A stretch of 64,000 nucleotides of DNA from Comamonadaceae bacterium 2PF (lineage in GTDB: Bacteria > Pseudomonadota > Gammaproteobacteria > Burkholderiales > Burkholderiaceae_C): contig SCMV01000005.1 of NCBI GenBank assembly GCA_005502875.1, forward strand, positions 62,001-126,000. Reading direction: 5' to 3'. The position numbers and the translations under genes were made by a program. Below the pieces are notes generated by a model that was not told where the DNA came from, ran no database searches, and saw only the letters and a program-made list of their open reading frames with translations. The stretch's first letter is position 1. Each line of letters opens with the position of its first letter. Shown one piece after another: positions 9,622-18,229 of this stretch.

Positions 9622-9897
9622 ATGCAAAAACTGATCATTGCTCTGCTGGCTAGCGCGCCACTTGCCGTGTTGGCAACCACCCCGAAAACCGTCACACTGG
9701 CCGTGCAGAACTTGACCTGCGAGCTGTGCCCGATCACGGTCAAGAAGTCGCTGGAAAAGGTGCCGGGCGTGAGTGCGGTCAAAATCGATTTCGACAACAA
9801 GACAGCCATCGTCACCTATGACGCCGACAAGGCCAAGCCGGACGCGTTGACCACAGCCACGACGAACGCTGGCTATCCGTCTGCCTTGCAGAAGTGA
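9622..9897 (+). CDS. merP: Periplasmic mercury-binding protein MerP
   Basis: Periplasmic Hg(II) scavenger that hands the ion to MerT. The 91 residues are a signal peptide (cleavage expected after VLA, near residue 18) and one HMA domain. The metal site reads LTCELC rather than the more usual MTCAAC, a variant known from some MerP-like proteins. AAGGAG is 7 bp before the ATG. Confidence 0.93.
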   Translation: MQKLIIALLASAPLAVLATTPKTVTLAVQNLTCELCPITVKKSLEKVPGVSAVKIDFDNKTAIVTYDADKAKPDALTTATTNAGYPSALQK

Positions 9898-9904
9898 CGC
9901 CACG

Positions 9905-10123
9905 ATGAGCGCCGTCATCCTTGAATCCGTGCTGACCTGTCCACAGTGCGGCCACGCACAACAGGAAACCATGCCCACCGACGCCTGCCAGTTCTACTAC
10001 GAGTGCACGGCCTGCCATACGCTGCTGCACCCAAAGCCGGGGGATTGCTGTGTGTTCTGTTCATTCGGATCGGTGCCATGCCCGCCTATTCAACAACAAC
10101 GTGGTTGTTGCGCAGGCAGATAA
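9905..10123 (+). CDS. GDCCVxC-domain small protein of the mer locus
   Basis: A 72-residue Cys-rich protein with CPQCGH and CTACH near the N-terminus, the signature GDCCVFCSFGSVPCPP at residues 47-62, and a terminal GCC. Such GDCCVxC proteins are common as small genes in mer operons of proteobacteria; their role is unproven but is thought to involve mercury or zinc binding. It starts 7 bp after merP, so it is the third gene of the unit. In most complete operons merA would be expected near here; none follows. Confidence 0.85.
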   Translation: MSAVILESVLTCPQCGHAQQETMPTDACQFYYECTACHTLLHPKPGDCCVFCSFGSVPCPPIQQQRGCCAGR

Positions 10124-10250
10124 GAGCCGCGCTGCATGCCTGTTTCACAGGCTGAACATACTTCACCGTCAGCTTGCGGTTCTCGCTGATTGCATAGAAC
10201 ACCACCTTGTCACCGTGCCGCACTAGATCTAGACGGGACCTCGCCGTAGG
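10086..10250 (-). pseudogene. Possible 3' gene remnant at the island/mer junction
   Basis: On the minus strand an open stretch between a TAA and a TAG at 10088-10086 reads like real protein (LVRHGDKVVFYAISENRK, then LTVKYVQPV) but has no good start or ribosome site. Its 3' end overlaps the GDCCVxC gene on the other strand. It is best read as a decayed or truncated gene end left at a junction. The family is not recognised and the call is tentative. Confidence 0.3.
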
Positions 10251-10284
10251 TTTTTAGGCTTGACGTCGCATGAAGTCGCGAGAG

Positions 10285-10306
10285 CATGAACCATCAAATG
10301 TTCATG
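10285..10306. promoter_or_regulatory. Inverted repeat before the Gp3-like gene
   Basis: CATGAAC (10285-10291) and GTTCATG (10300-10306) form a perfect 7-bp inverted repeat with an 8-nt loop that ends exactly at the ribosome site AAGGAG (10307-10312) of the gene at 10320. It could be an operator or an mRNA hairpin that controls translation. Confidence 0.55.
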
Positions 10307-10319
10307 AAGGAGCGCCACC

Positions 10320-11603
10320 ATGGTCAAAACCACTGTCACCGCCCAGGGCGGTTCTGCGGCCCTGCCGACCCTGCTCGGGCAAGGTCCCGCCCGCATCCCC
10401 ACAGGCGGCAAGATCCGCGCAGGCATCAAGGTGCTCACCCGCAAAGCTGCGGAGCAACCTCAGGCGCAACGCCTCTACGACGAGGGCGTCGAGGCCGGGC
10501 AGTCCTTTGACCAGATCGAGCGCGCCATCGTGGGTGCGCTGCCGCAACTCAAGTCACCGCTGATCCCGCGCAATGTGCCCTGGTTCACCGTGCGGGCACA
10601 AGACTTCCCCAATCCCGAGACGCCGAAGCAAATCCTGGCGGCCTATGGCGAGGACCGTGGCGACGGCCTTCACCTCTATCGCTTCCCCATCGTTTTTCCG
10701 TCCGACCAATGGCAAACCGTGATGCCGCACGAACTCGCAGCCTGGGGCGCGCAGGACAAGCGCTACTGGTCGCAGTATTCGGCCGATGGCCGTGTGCGGC
10801 ACTGCATGTGCCACGCGCCGGTGCCCATGGACCATACGGGGCGGCGCTCCATCCGCATCTTCGGTGGACGCAAGACGGTGCTGCGTGAAGACAACGGCGG
10901 CACTTGCGAGCCCGAGTCCTGCGCCGACTACCAGCAGCGGCGCTGCAATCTGACCGGGCGATTCCTGTTCTTCATCCCGGGCATCCGCTCCATCAGTGCG
11001 TTCGAGTTGCCCACCAACAGCTTCTACGCCATGAACGCGGCCATCCAGAAGTTCGAAACCATCGGCTTTCTGCGTGGCGGTCGTATTTCTGGCTTTCTGG
11101 ATCGCCAGCGCACCCCGTTCTACCTGACCAAGCGTTTGATGGAGGTCGCCCATATCGATGAGACGGGCCTACCCACCCGTGTGCCTCAATGGATCATTGA
11201 ACTGGAAGCGCCTGTGGATGTGACCGCCCTGCTGCGTGACAGGGAGGACGAAGACACGGCCATTGTTCAGGCTCAACTGGCCACCCAGGTCCTGGATGGG
11301 GCGCCAAGGTGGGAGGGTGCTGGTGCAGATGTGGATACCGTTGTGGAGACGGTGATCGCCGATGCACCCAAGGACATCCCGCTCCATGACGGGGATCTCA
11401 CCTTGGAACACCTCCTGGTGCGTGCCCAAGCCTATGGCATTGCCGCCGAGCAGTACCAAGCCTACGCCGACCGACGGTGGGGCCGAGGATGGCGGCTCAA
11501 CCCGCATGGGCGCCGCCGGGCCTGGGATGAACTGGATCGCTATCGCAACGACCCGCAGGGCTACCTCGACAAGATCGAGAGTGAACTGCACAGAGTGTCA
11601 TGA
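10320..11603 (+). CDS. Zinc-binding protein resembling phage Gp3-type recombination directionality factors
   Basis: A 427-residue protein with AAGGAG 8 bp before its ATG. It has a Cys cluster of the type HCMC (near residue 162) and TCEPESCADYQQRRC (near 196-209), followed by a conserved-looking stretch (LFFIPGIRSISAFELPTNS). This order of ligands and hydrophobic segments recalls the phage Gp3-like family named after an excision factor of serine-integrase phages, although many island members are annotated only as hydrolase or metal-binding proteins. Together with the following Mre11- and Rad50-like genes it forms a DNA-processing unit. A role in excision of this tyrosine-integrase element is conjecture. 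Confidence 0.6.
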   Translation: MVKTTVTAQGGSAALPTLLGQGPARIPTGGKIRAGIKVLTRKAAEQPQAQRLYDEGVEAGQSFDQIERAIVGALPQLKSPLIPRNVPWFTVRAQDFPNPETPKQILAAYGEDRGDGLHLYRFPIVFPSDQWQTVMPHELAAWGAQDKRYWSQYSADGRVRHCMCHAPVPMDHTGRRSIRIFGGRKTVLREDNGGTCEPESCADYQQRRCNLTGRFLFFIPGIRSISAFELPTNSFYAMNAAIQKFETIGFLRGGRISGFLDRQRTPFYLTKRLMEVAHIDETGLPTRVPQWIIELEAPVDVTALLRDREDEDTAIVQAQLATQVLDGAPRWEGAGADVDTVVETVIADAPKDIPLHDGDLTLEHLLVRAQAYGIAAEQYQAYADRRWGRGWRLNPHGRRRAWDELDRYRNDPQGYLDKIESELHRVS

Positions 11604-11615
11604 GGGAGAAGCACC

Positions 11616-12893
11616 ATGGTTCGCATCGCGCACTTTTCTGACCTTCACTACGGCCCCAAGAACCTGATCGAGGCCGACCGCTGTTTCGGGACAGCCATCG
11701 ACATGGCCATGGCCTCAGGTGTGCAGGCTGCGGTGCTGTCCGGGGATTCAACCGATCACGCCCTGGACTTGCATTCGCCCGCAGCCGAACGCCTGGTGGC
11801 GCAGGTGCGTCGCCTGGCAGACCACTGCCCGGTGCTGATGCTGCAAGGCACGTTCTCTCACGAGCCTCCTGGCACCCTGTCCATCTTCAAATCTCTGGGC
11901 GGGCGTTACCCTGTTCATGTGGCCGACCAGATTGGACAGGTGGCGCTGATGCCGAATGGCTGTTGGCAGGTTTCGGAAGGCTGGCGCTTCGATGTGCTGC
12001 CGGATGGGCTCATGACCCTTTTCAGCTGCGTGCCCACGGTCAACAAGGCTGCTGTGGCGGCCACGGTGGGGGCGGGGGCTGCTGCCGAGGCAGTGGGCGA
12101 GCATCTGGCCTTACTGCTGGCCGGGTTTGCCGAGAGCCACCGACGCGCTCAGTCCTTAGCCGTGCCGTCCATCGGCGTATCGCATGGCACCGTCTTTGGT
12201 TGCCTGAGCGAGCACGGCGTGCCCATGGCCGGATTCGACCACGAGTTCACCACGGGCGCATTGTTCGCTGCTGAGGCCCAGGCTTTCATGCTGGGCCACA
12301 TCCACCGACATCAGGCGTGGGACTGTGACGGACGGCATGGGCGGCAGCGCATCGCCTATGCGGGCTCCATCGGGCGCTTCCACTATGGGGAGGATGGCGA
12401 CAAAGGCTGGTTGCTTTGGGAGGTGGGTGCTTCGTCAGCGGTCTGCACGCTGCAGCCGACACCTGCTCGGCGGACTGTGGATATTGTGTTTGACGGCAAG
12501 CCTGACATCAATGCCTTACGGGATGCCTTGGCGCAACAGGACGTTGCCGGGGCGTTCGTGCGTGTCAGGTGGACGGTGGCGGACGAGGATCGCCACGAGG
12601 TCAATCACGAGGCCATTCAGCAGGCCTTGGGGGCGGCTGCCGAGGTCAAGCTGGAAGGGCGCATCGTGCCAGTGGTGCGAACCAGGGCCGCAGGCATTTC
12701 GCAGTTGGTCAGCCTAGAGCAGAAGATCACTGCGTGGGCGCAGGTCACGGGTGTGACGGCTGCGCCGATGCTGGCTTGTCTGGCAGACCTCGCAGGCGAA
12801 CAGCCCAGCGTGATTGCGGATCGCGTGCTGAGCACCATGAGCAGTGAGCCATGCACGGAGCAGTACAAAGACGCGGCGTGCGTGGCAGGTTGA
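11616..12893 (+). CDS. Mre11/SbcD-like metallophosphoesterase
   Basis: Calcineurin-like phosphoesterase of 425 residues, probably the nuclease subunit of an SbcCD-type complex. Metal-ligand motifs in order are SDLHY (DxH, near residue 8), LSGDSTDH (GD), QGTFSHE in the place of the usual GNHD, ISHGT-like VSHG, and GHIHRH. The missing Asn of GNHD (GTFSHE) is unusual for an active Mre11 and may alter catalysis. It follows the Gp3-like gene by 12 bp with GGGAG before the ATG. The expected partner, a Rad50-like ATPase, is on the same strand at 15226 but is separated by two opposite-strand genes. Confidence 0.82.
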   Translation: MVRIAHFSDLHYGPKNLIEADRCFGTAIDMAMASGVQAAVLSGDSTDHALDLHSPAAERLVAQVRRLADHCPVLMLQGTFSHEPPGTLSIFKSLGGRYPVHVADQIGQVALMPNGCWQVSEGWRFDVLPDGLMTLFSCVPTVNKAAVAATVGAGAAAEAVGEHLALLLAGFAESHRRAQSLAVPSIGVSHGTVFGCLSEHGVPMAGFDHEFTTGALFAAEAQAFMLGHIHRHQAWDCDGRHGRQRIAYAGSIGRFHYGEDGDKGWLLWEVGASSAVCTLQPTPARRTVDIVFDGKPDINALRDALAQQDVAGAFVRVRWTVADEDRHEVNHEAIQQALGAAAEVKLEGRIVPVVRTRAAGISQLVSLEQKITAWAQVTGVTAAPMLACLADLAGEQPSVIADRVLSTMSSEPCTEQYKDAACVAG

Positions 12894-12920
12894 TTGAATG
12901 CCTAGCTCATGCCGATGACG

Positions 12921-13823
12921 CTAGATGCCGGACCAAAGACAGGTGCTGATGTTGGGTCCATTCACACCAAATCTGGCCAGAAGCGCCGCTTTGGATGGCG
13001 CCTCGCTTTCATCGCGGCAGACCACCAACCATTGGGCCGCCGCGATGGTTGGCACGGCGACAAGTGCTTCGAAGTAAGGTGCGTCCACGGCTGACAGTGA
13101 GTGCCCAAGCACACACACCGTGTCAATATCAAGCTGCTCGGTCCAGAAGGATTGATGCTCTTGGATGAGGCGTGAAGAAGGCTTGAACGTCTTGGAAAAA
13201 TAGCCATCAAGGATGTCGTGCGCTTCCGTCAACCGGACGTCCAAGTCTTCGATGTCATGGCGGTCGTTGAGCGACGGGCGCGTTGAAGGATTCCACGCGT
13301 GCCCCAAGACAAGGTCACTGTCCGGACGGTCGGCGCTGCCGTGAATGTGCAGAACATGCTCGCCAGGGACACCATACAACTGCTGCAGCGTCGGTGTGTA
13401 GTTGAAGCTCAGGAAGCGTGATGTGGGGTCCAGGGTAGACAGGCGCCGCTGTGCCGTCGCAGGGGAGGGGATCGGGAGTTGGTGCACCCATGCTGAAAAC
13501 TGCTGCCTGAGCTCCTTTGACAAGCTCTGCACCACACGATCGACTTCGTACTGAAAGTCGTGATGGCCCGCGTCGCTCCAATCATCGGCTCCGTAAGACG
13601 GCATGAACTGGCTCAAATCGTCGATGATGCTGTCGATGTCAAGATCGGCCAGCGCCGACTCAAGATCGCTCCAGTCGTCTCCTGCGGGCAAATAGTCATC
13701 AACGGTTCGAAGCAATTCCCTGTCGTGTTGGCGAACGTATGCCTTGAAGTCGGCATATTTGGATGGGATGCCATGCCAGAGATCAAACCCGTTGCCGATG
13801 ATGTAGAGCTTGCGGTTACCCAT
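12921..13823 (-). CDS. AbiH-family abortive infection protein
   Basis: A 300-residue protein that opens with LYIIGNGFDLWHGIPSKYADF, the diagnostic nucleotide-binding-like start of the AbiH family first known from lactococcal phage-resistance plasmids. A central segment (FLSFNYTPTLQQLYG, then VLHIHGSA) also matches the family (NYT and HIHG). Full family length. It is believed to kill or arrest phage-infected cells; the mechanism is unsettled. GAGG is 9 bp before the ATG. It lies 58 bp downstream of an HNH gene on the same strand, and the two form a cargo unit between Mre11- and Rad50-like genes. Confidence 0.87.
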   Translation of the reverse strand: MGNRKLYIIGNGFDLWHGIPSKYADFKAYVRQHDRELLRTVDDYLPAGDDWSDLESALADLDIDSIIDDLSQFMPSYGADDWSDAGHHDFQYEVDRVVQSLSKELRQQFSAWVHQLPIPSPATAQRRLSTLDPTSRFLSFNYTPTLQQLYGVPGEHVLHIHGSADRPDSDLVLGHAWNPSTRPSLNDRHDIEDLDVRLTEAHDILDGYFSKTFKPSSRLIQEHQSFWTEQLDIDTVCVLGHSLSAVDAPYFEALVAVPTIAAAQWLVVCRDESEAPSKAALLARFGVNGPNISTCLWSGI

Positions 13824-13881
13824 GTGATCTGTGCCTCTTGATATTGAGCATCTGCGCGATCAGGTGCGTGGTTCTTTGTTG

Positions 13882-15060
13882 CTAGGTGGCCGAGGTCGGA
13901 CGCAAGCCCAAAACGGCGTGCTCAAATTCTCCGTAGTGGTCGCGAACCAGGGGGTTCAGTTCAACTCGTCCTTCAGGGGAGAACCACAGCAATCCACGGT
14001 CATACAAGGCGTGCAGGTCGCGGCGCATCAGCAGGCCGTCATTTGCGGTGTTGTGACCCTGGCGCCAATCGCGGCCAGTGAGGTGGGCGGCTTCAAGGGC
14101 CTCGGGGATCGCGCATCCGCTGATCGCGCAGCGGCCACCGCATGCGCGGAAGACGGCTTCTCTGAATGCCGCTTGCTGTGGCCGCACTTCGACTTGGGCG
14201 AAGCGCTGAACGCGTTGCTCAAAATCGTCTCCATCCGGTGATGCCCCCTTTGAGGTTTCTGCCAGCGCCTGCTTTGGTGTCAAGGCAGCTCCCCAAAGGG
14301 CATAGCAGCGTTCTCGCTCGATGATGTCGTCGTCAACGCCAAACTCGGCTTGCAGGCCCTCTGAGCAGCGTCGGCTGTCCTTGTCCACAATCAGCGCCGT
14401 GATGATGGGCTCACCTGCATCCAGGCAATCGTGGCCCAGGCGACTCATGGCGTTGCGCAAGGGATAGAACGTCAAGCCAAAGCGGTTCATGACGTCGGAG
14501 TAGGTGACCGTTCCACGTGTTTGGCAGATGTCGATCAGCCATGCGCGGATCGCCGGGATTTTTTGCTGGTAACTGTCCGTTGACAGACCGGAGCGGATGG
14601 CCTCATCAACCGGAAATGGGCCTTCTCCGGCCATGGTGCGATGGGTCAAGGCATGCTGCGCCAACTGGGCCAAGGGCACTGGTTCGATCAGAACGGCTGC
14701 GATGCCCCCATCGGGCTTTAATTCCAGTTGCTTGATGGCAAAGACGGCGTCGTCGCGGTATTCCTTGATTTCGCGGGGACGAGCATCCTTGTCCTTTACT
14801 GTGGCGATGACGGTGTATCCGGCCAAGCCGCCTTCCCACAACCCCTTCAGTTGCACGATGCGTTCATCCAAGCCGAAAGAATCCGACAACTGGTGTGCCG
14901 AGGTTTCCCGCAGAACGGTCACCTTTCGTTCCTTGCCCGAATATTCGTCCGCCCAGGTTCTCAGCAGCAGCACCTCGCCATTGCGGGCACCCCATGACCA
15001 CCGGACGTTTCGCAAGGGAAATCCCAGATCTGCGAAGAATTGACTGATTGCTTTGGCCAT
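13882..15060 (-). CDS. HNH endonuclease, island type
   Basis: A 392-residue protein. ATG 15060 (MAKAISQFFADLG) has GGAGG 4 bp before it; the frame stays open up to 15390 across the divergent Rad50-like start but without another ribosome site, so the longer form is not used. The N-terminal half (QFFADLGFPLRNVRWSWGA) is typical of a family of restriction-like HNH proteins. The C-terminal HNH nuclease has GRCAISGC, EAAHLTGR and NGLLMRRDLHALYDRGLL-type residues (here NDGLLMRRDLHALYD), near residues 300-365. The likely role is defence against foreign DNA. It is first in a unit with AbiH. Confidence 0.83.
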   Translation of the reverse strand: MAKAISQFFADLGFPLRNVRWSWGARNGEVLLLRTWADEYSGKERKVTVLRETSAHQLSDSFGLDERIVQLKGLWEGGLAGYTVIATVKDKDARPREIKEYRDDAVFAIKQLELKPDGGIAAVLIEPVPLAQLAQHALTHRTMAGEGPFPVDEAIRSGLSTDSYQQKIPAIRAWLIDICQTRGTVTYSDVMNRFGLTFYPLRNAMSRLGHDCLDAGEPIITALIVDKDSRRCSEGLQAEFGVDDDIIERERCYALWGAALTPKQALAETSKGASPDGDDFEQRVQRFAQVEVRPQQAAFREAVFRACGGRCAISGCAIPEALEAAHLTGRDWRQGHNTANDGLLMRRDLHALYDRGLLWFSPEGRVELNPLVRDHYGEFEHAVLGLRPTSAT

Positions 15061-15225
15061 GTGCCTCCGGTGCATCGCTTGAGGAATATCCGAAGTTGCA
15101 TTTTGCAGGGCTTTGGCGCGCCATCGTGGATGAACCTTGGCGAGCAACGTGCGGTCTGCTGGCGTCAGGGTTGACACCGGGTTTTCACGCCGGAAACTGG
15201 TTTCAGCAAACCGCTGGAGCCAACC

Positions 15226-17712
15226 ATGCAACCACTCAAACTCACCCTCAAAGGCTTTCGTGGCATCCGTGATGGCTTGGGGCAAGACGTGTTGACCCTG
15301 GACTTCGAGCGCCTGGCCGATGGCGCTGAACTCGTCGCTATTGCCGGGGCCAACGGGCGGGGAAAGACCACGCTGATGGACAACATGCACCCCTATCTGA
15401 CAATGCCGTCACGCGCGGCCTTGGGCGGACCCGGCGGCTTTTCCTACTACGACCATGTCTGCCTGCCGGAAAACGAGAAGGATCTGACCTGGTCACATGA
15501 GGGCCGGTGCTATCGATCCCAGGTGGTGATCCGGCTCAACGGGCGCCGCAAGACCGAGGCCTATTTGCATGCGCTCAGTGATGTGGGCCAATGGCGCCCC
15601 GTCTGCCTCGACGATGGTCTGGTGTCCGACGGCAAGGTCGAGACCTACACCCGCTGCGTGGAAGCGATTTGTGGCAGCGCTGATACCTTCTTCACCTCCG
15701 CGTTCTCAGCGCAGGGCAAGCGCCAACTCAGCACCTACCGCAATGCCGAGATCAAGAGCTTGCTGTCCGACTTGCTCGGCCAGGAAGAAATCCGAGCGTT
15801 GGGGCAAAAGGCCAATGACACCGCCAAACTGATCAAGGCCGGGCTGTCGGCCATCAGGCAGGAGTCGGCCGGGCTGGAGGCGGAGCAGGCTCGCCTGGAT
15901 GCGGGCTTGCATCGCTTGCAAGGTGCGTCTGACCGGGTTGCGCAGACCTTGATTGAGCGACAACAAGCGCAGCAGGCATTGGATGGGCGTCGGATTGGCC
16001 ATGCCCGCTTGCAGGCCCAACGGGATCAGTCACAGAGCACCGAGGCGCGTCGAGCTCAGTTGCTTGAGGAGCGCAAGGCGCTGATCGCTGCCGGCACGCA
16101 AGTCATCGAGGGGCTCAAGGCTCAAGAGCAGGAAGCCTTGCAGGGCCTGGAGCGCTTGGCGCAACGCATCAACAGTCGGCGCACGCAAGCGCAGTCTCGG
16201 CAAAGCGCGCTCATGCAATCACGGCGCCAGTGCCTGAACGTGCTGGAAGAAGCTGGCGCGGTCCAGCGTGCGGCACATCGCCTGCCTCTGGCCGAAGCGG
16301 TGCTGAGTGCCAGGCAACAGGGAATCGTTGTGTGCCGACAGCAGGTGCAGGCGATGAGGGATGCACAGGCCACAGAACGACTGCTGGTGCAGAAGCTAGC
16401 CAGCATCGAACTGAAGGCAGGCAGGGCGGCTTTGAAGGCCCAGGAGTTGGCGCACCGCTTTGGCCTGGTCGGTGAGGTGCCTTGTGCAGGCACCGATCTG
16501 CAAGGGCAATGCAAGCTGCTGGGGGATGCGCATGAAGCCCAGACCCTGATGCCCAGCGCACAAGGCCAGATAGGTCGCCTGGCACAGGACAAGGCCCTGG
16601 CAGAACAGGAACTCTCCCTGATCCGCCATCGGTACGAAGAACTGGCCCAGGCGCCTCAAGCGCTGGCTCGGGCCGAACGCTTGGGTGACATGGCTCGAAC
16701 ACGGGTGTCCCGCTTGTCGCTGCTGGCGACCAGGGCGGGTCAGATCACCCAAGCCCGCGCCGCCTTGCAGACCCTTGAGCTTGAACTGTCCTCATTGATG
16801 GCAGAACTTGGCCGGACCCAAGGCAACGAGACGACCGAAGAGCAGGCCGAGCGCCAACAGATCGAGGCAACACGCCAGCGGATCGCGCAGGCGCTGGTGC
16901 AACAGGCGCAGCATTTCCGGGAGGCGCTCAATCGCCTGGATGCGGTGCTTCACGGGTTGCCAACGCCCTTTGACCATCAGATGCTGGCCGCTGCCGCCCA
17001 GGCTGAGGCCCAAGCGCGCCTGGCCTTGTCCACCGCAGAGCAAGCCCACTTGGCCGCCGAGCGCGATGCCCAGTCCAGGATCGAATTGATGGCTCAGGCG
17101 CGGGCCCTGGCTGAGCGGCGTGTGCAGGTGCAATCTCGCATGGCCCGAGCGGAGGACAGCTTGGGAAGTTGGAAGCTGTTTGCCCGATGCATGAGCAACG
17201 ATGGTCTGATCGCCCTGGCCATTGACGATGCAGGCCCGGCTTTGTCTGGTTTGGCCAATGACTTGCTGCGGGCTTGTTATGGCCCGCGCTTCACCGTGTC
17301 CATCCTCACGCTGGTGGAGACAGGCAAGGGCGAGCAACGCGAGGGTTTTGACATCGTCGTGCATGACGGCGAGTCGGGGGACAGCAAAAGCCTGGGCCTG
17401 ATGAGCGGAGGGGAGCGCGTGTGGGTCAACGAGTGCCTGACGCGGGCGGTGGCGCTGTACCTGGCGCAGCATGCAGGTCGGCGCTACGACGCCTTGTTTT
17501 CTGACGAGGCCGATGGGGCGCTGGACCCGGAGCGCAAACGCATGTTCATGGCCATGAAGCGCGAGGTGTTGCGCGTGGGCGGCTACCAGCGGGAGTTTTT
17601 TGTGTCGCAAACGCCGGAGTTGACCGCCATGGCCGACGCCGTGATCGACCTGGATGCGATGCGCGATCGCGGGGTGACTGTAGATGGCGCAAAAAAATGG
17701 GCGTCGGCCTGA
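15226..17712 (+). CDS. Rad50/SbcC-like SMC-family ATPase
   Basis: An 828-residue ATPase that should pair with the Mre11-like protein at 11616 to process DNA ends. Walker A GANGRGKTT is near residues 41-49, long coiled coils rich in Gln/Ala/Leu/Arg span about 190-690, and an apex Cys pair (CAGTDLQGQC) near 421-430 replaces the CxxC zinc hook. The ABC signature LMSGGERVW is near 725-733 and Walker B with DEADGALD is near 760-768. It is shorter than E. coli SbcC (about 1050). The apex spacing C-x8-C is unlike the canonical hook. GGAG lies 8 bp before the ATG. Confidence 0.87.
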   Translation: MQPLKLTLKGFRGIRDGLGQDVLTLDFERLADGAELVAIAGANGRGKTTLMDNMHPYLTMPSRAALGGPGGFSYYDHVCLPENEKDLTWSHEGRCYRSQVVIRLNGRRKTEAYLHALSDVGQWRPVCLDDGLVSDGKVETYTRCVEAICGSADTFFTSAFSAQGKRQLSTYRNAEIKSLLSDLLGQEEIRALGQKANDTAKLIKAGLSAIRQESAGLEAEQARLDAGLHRLQGASDRVAQTLIERQQAQQALDGRRIGHARLQAQRDQSQSTEARRAQLLEERKALIAAGTQVIEGLKAQEQEALQGLERLAQRINSRRTQAQSRQSALMQSRRQCLNVLEEAGAVQRAAHRLPLAEAVLSARQQGIVVCRQQVQAMRDAQATERLLVQKLASIELKAGRAALKAQELAHRFGLVGEVPCAGTDLQGQCKLLGDAHEAQTLMPSAQGQIGRLAQDKALAEQELSLIRHRYEELAQAPQALARAERLGDMARTRVSRLSLLATRAGQITQARAALQTLELELSSLMAELGRTQGNETTEEQAERQQIEATRQRIAQALVQQAQHFREALNRLDAVLHGLPTPFDHQMLAAAAQAEAQARLALSTAEQAHLAAERDAQSRIELMAQARALAERRVQVQSRMARAEDSLGSWKLFARCMSNDGLIALAIDDAGPALSGLANDLLRACYGPRFTVSILTLVETGKGEQREGFDIVVHDGESGDSKSLGLMSGGERVWVNECLTRAVALYLAQHAGRRYDALFSDEADGALDPERKRMFMAMKREVLRVGGYQREFFVSQTPELTAMADAVIDLDAMRDRGVTVDGAKKWASA

Positions 17713-17725
17713 GGGCGCGACGCCC
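17691..17725 (-). terminator. Intrinsic terminator of the radC-ZnR-DUF5983 operon
   Basis: On the minus strand GGGCGTC (17725-17719) pairs with GACGCCC (17705-17699) and is followed by A and seven T (17698-17691). It lies directly after the DUF5983 stop and inside the 3' end of the convergent Rad50-like gene, so the last codons of that gene double as a terminator. Confidence 0.85.
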
Positions 17726-17733
17726 GGTGGGGG

Positions 17734-18039
17734 TCAAAGGGGATCGGTCTCTTCGAAAATCGGCAGCCCGTCCACGATGGCTGCATCGCTGTCGAACTTG
17801 AGCCAGACGATGCCAGCCAATCTGGCTGCTTCGAAGATCGTGGCCATATCGCTCTCAGCGGGCACCGTGTAGGGTGGGTCGCCCACGTAGACGAAGCCAC
17901 CATAGTCGTTCGGGTACACGTTGACCGACAAGTCGTCATTGGCAAGCTTCTGGCGTGTGGTCGCCGTCAAGTGGCTAATCGACAGGGCGACGAGAGGCTC
18001 AACCAGTTCCAACAGCCTGGTCACGATGAGTTTATCCAA
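17734..18039 (-). CDS. DUF5983-like island protein
   Basis: A 101-residue protein. The start is a TTG (18039; LDKLIVTRLL) with AAGGAG 6 bp upstream, overlapping the end of the zinc-ribbon gene by 8 bp. The sequence (LSISHLTATT, VYPNDYGGFVYV, AGIVWLKFDSDA, VDGLPIFEE) fits the small DUF5983 family that accompanies radC genes in islands of proteobacteria. Function unknown. It is third in a radC operon and ends at an intrinsic terminator. The rare TTG start and overlap suggest low, coupled expression. Confidence 0.72.
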   Translation of the reverse strand: MDKLIVTRLLELVEPLVALSISHLTATTRQKLANDDLSVNVYPNDYGGFVYVGDPPYTVPAESDMATIFEAARLAGIVWLKFDSDAAIVDGLPIFEETDPL

Positions 18040-18229
18040 GGCGAACTCCTTCTTGGCGAGAGCGGGGACTCGGTTCACGCACAGTCTTGCGGGGCGGGCG
18101 TTGGAAGTCCATCCCACAATTCCGACAGCGGAACCAGCGCAAGCGGCCCAGTGAGCCCAACAAGACACCTTGTCCATCACATGCATGACAAGGTGGTGGC
18201 TGTTGGGAGGATGTGGCTGCCCTATTCAC
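18032..18229 (-). CDS. Small zinc-ribbon protein between radC and DUF5983
   Basis: A 65-residue protein starting at a GTG (18229) that overlaps the radC stop by 4 bp (GTGA). Two CxxC knuckles, CHAC at about residues 14-17 and CRNC near 35-38, form a rubredoxin-like zinc ribbon, followed by a basic tail (RPPRKTVREPSPRSRQE) suited to nucleic-acid binding. The overlaps with radC and the TTG-started DUF5983 gene support that it is real. Confidence 0.7.
   Translation of the reverse strand: MNRAATSSQQPPPCHACDGQGVLLGSLGRLRWFRCRNCGMDFQRPPRKTVREPSPRSRQEGVRLG

Noticed and set aside
15061-15390. Upstream extension of the HNH gene
   Set aside because: It overlaps the start of the Rad50-like gene and lacks a ribosome site, whereas ATG 15060 has GGAGG.
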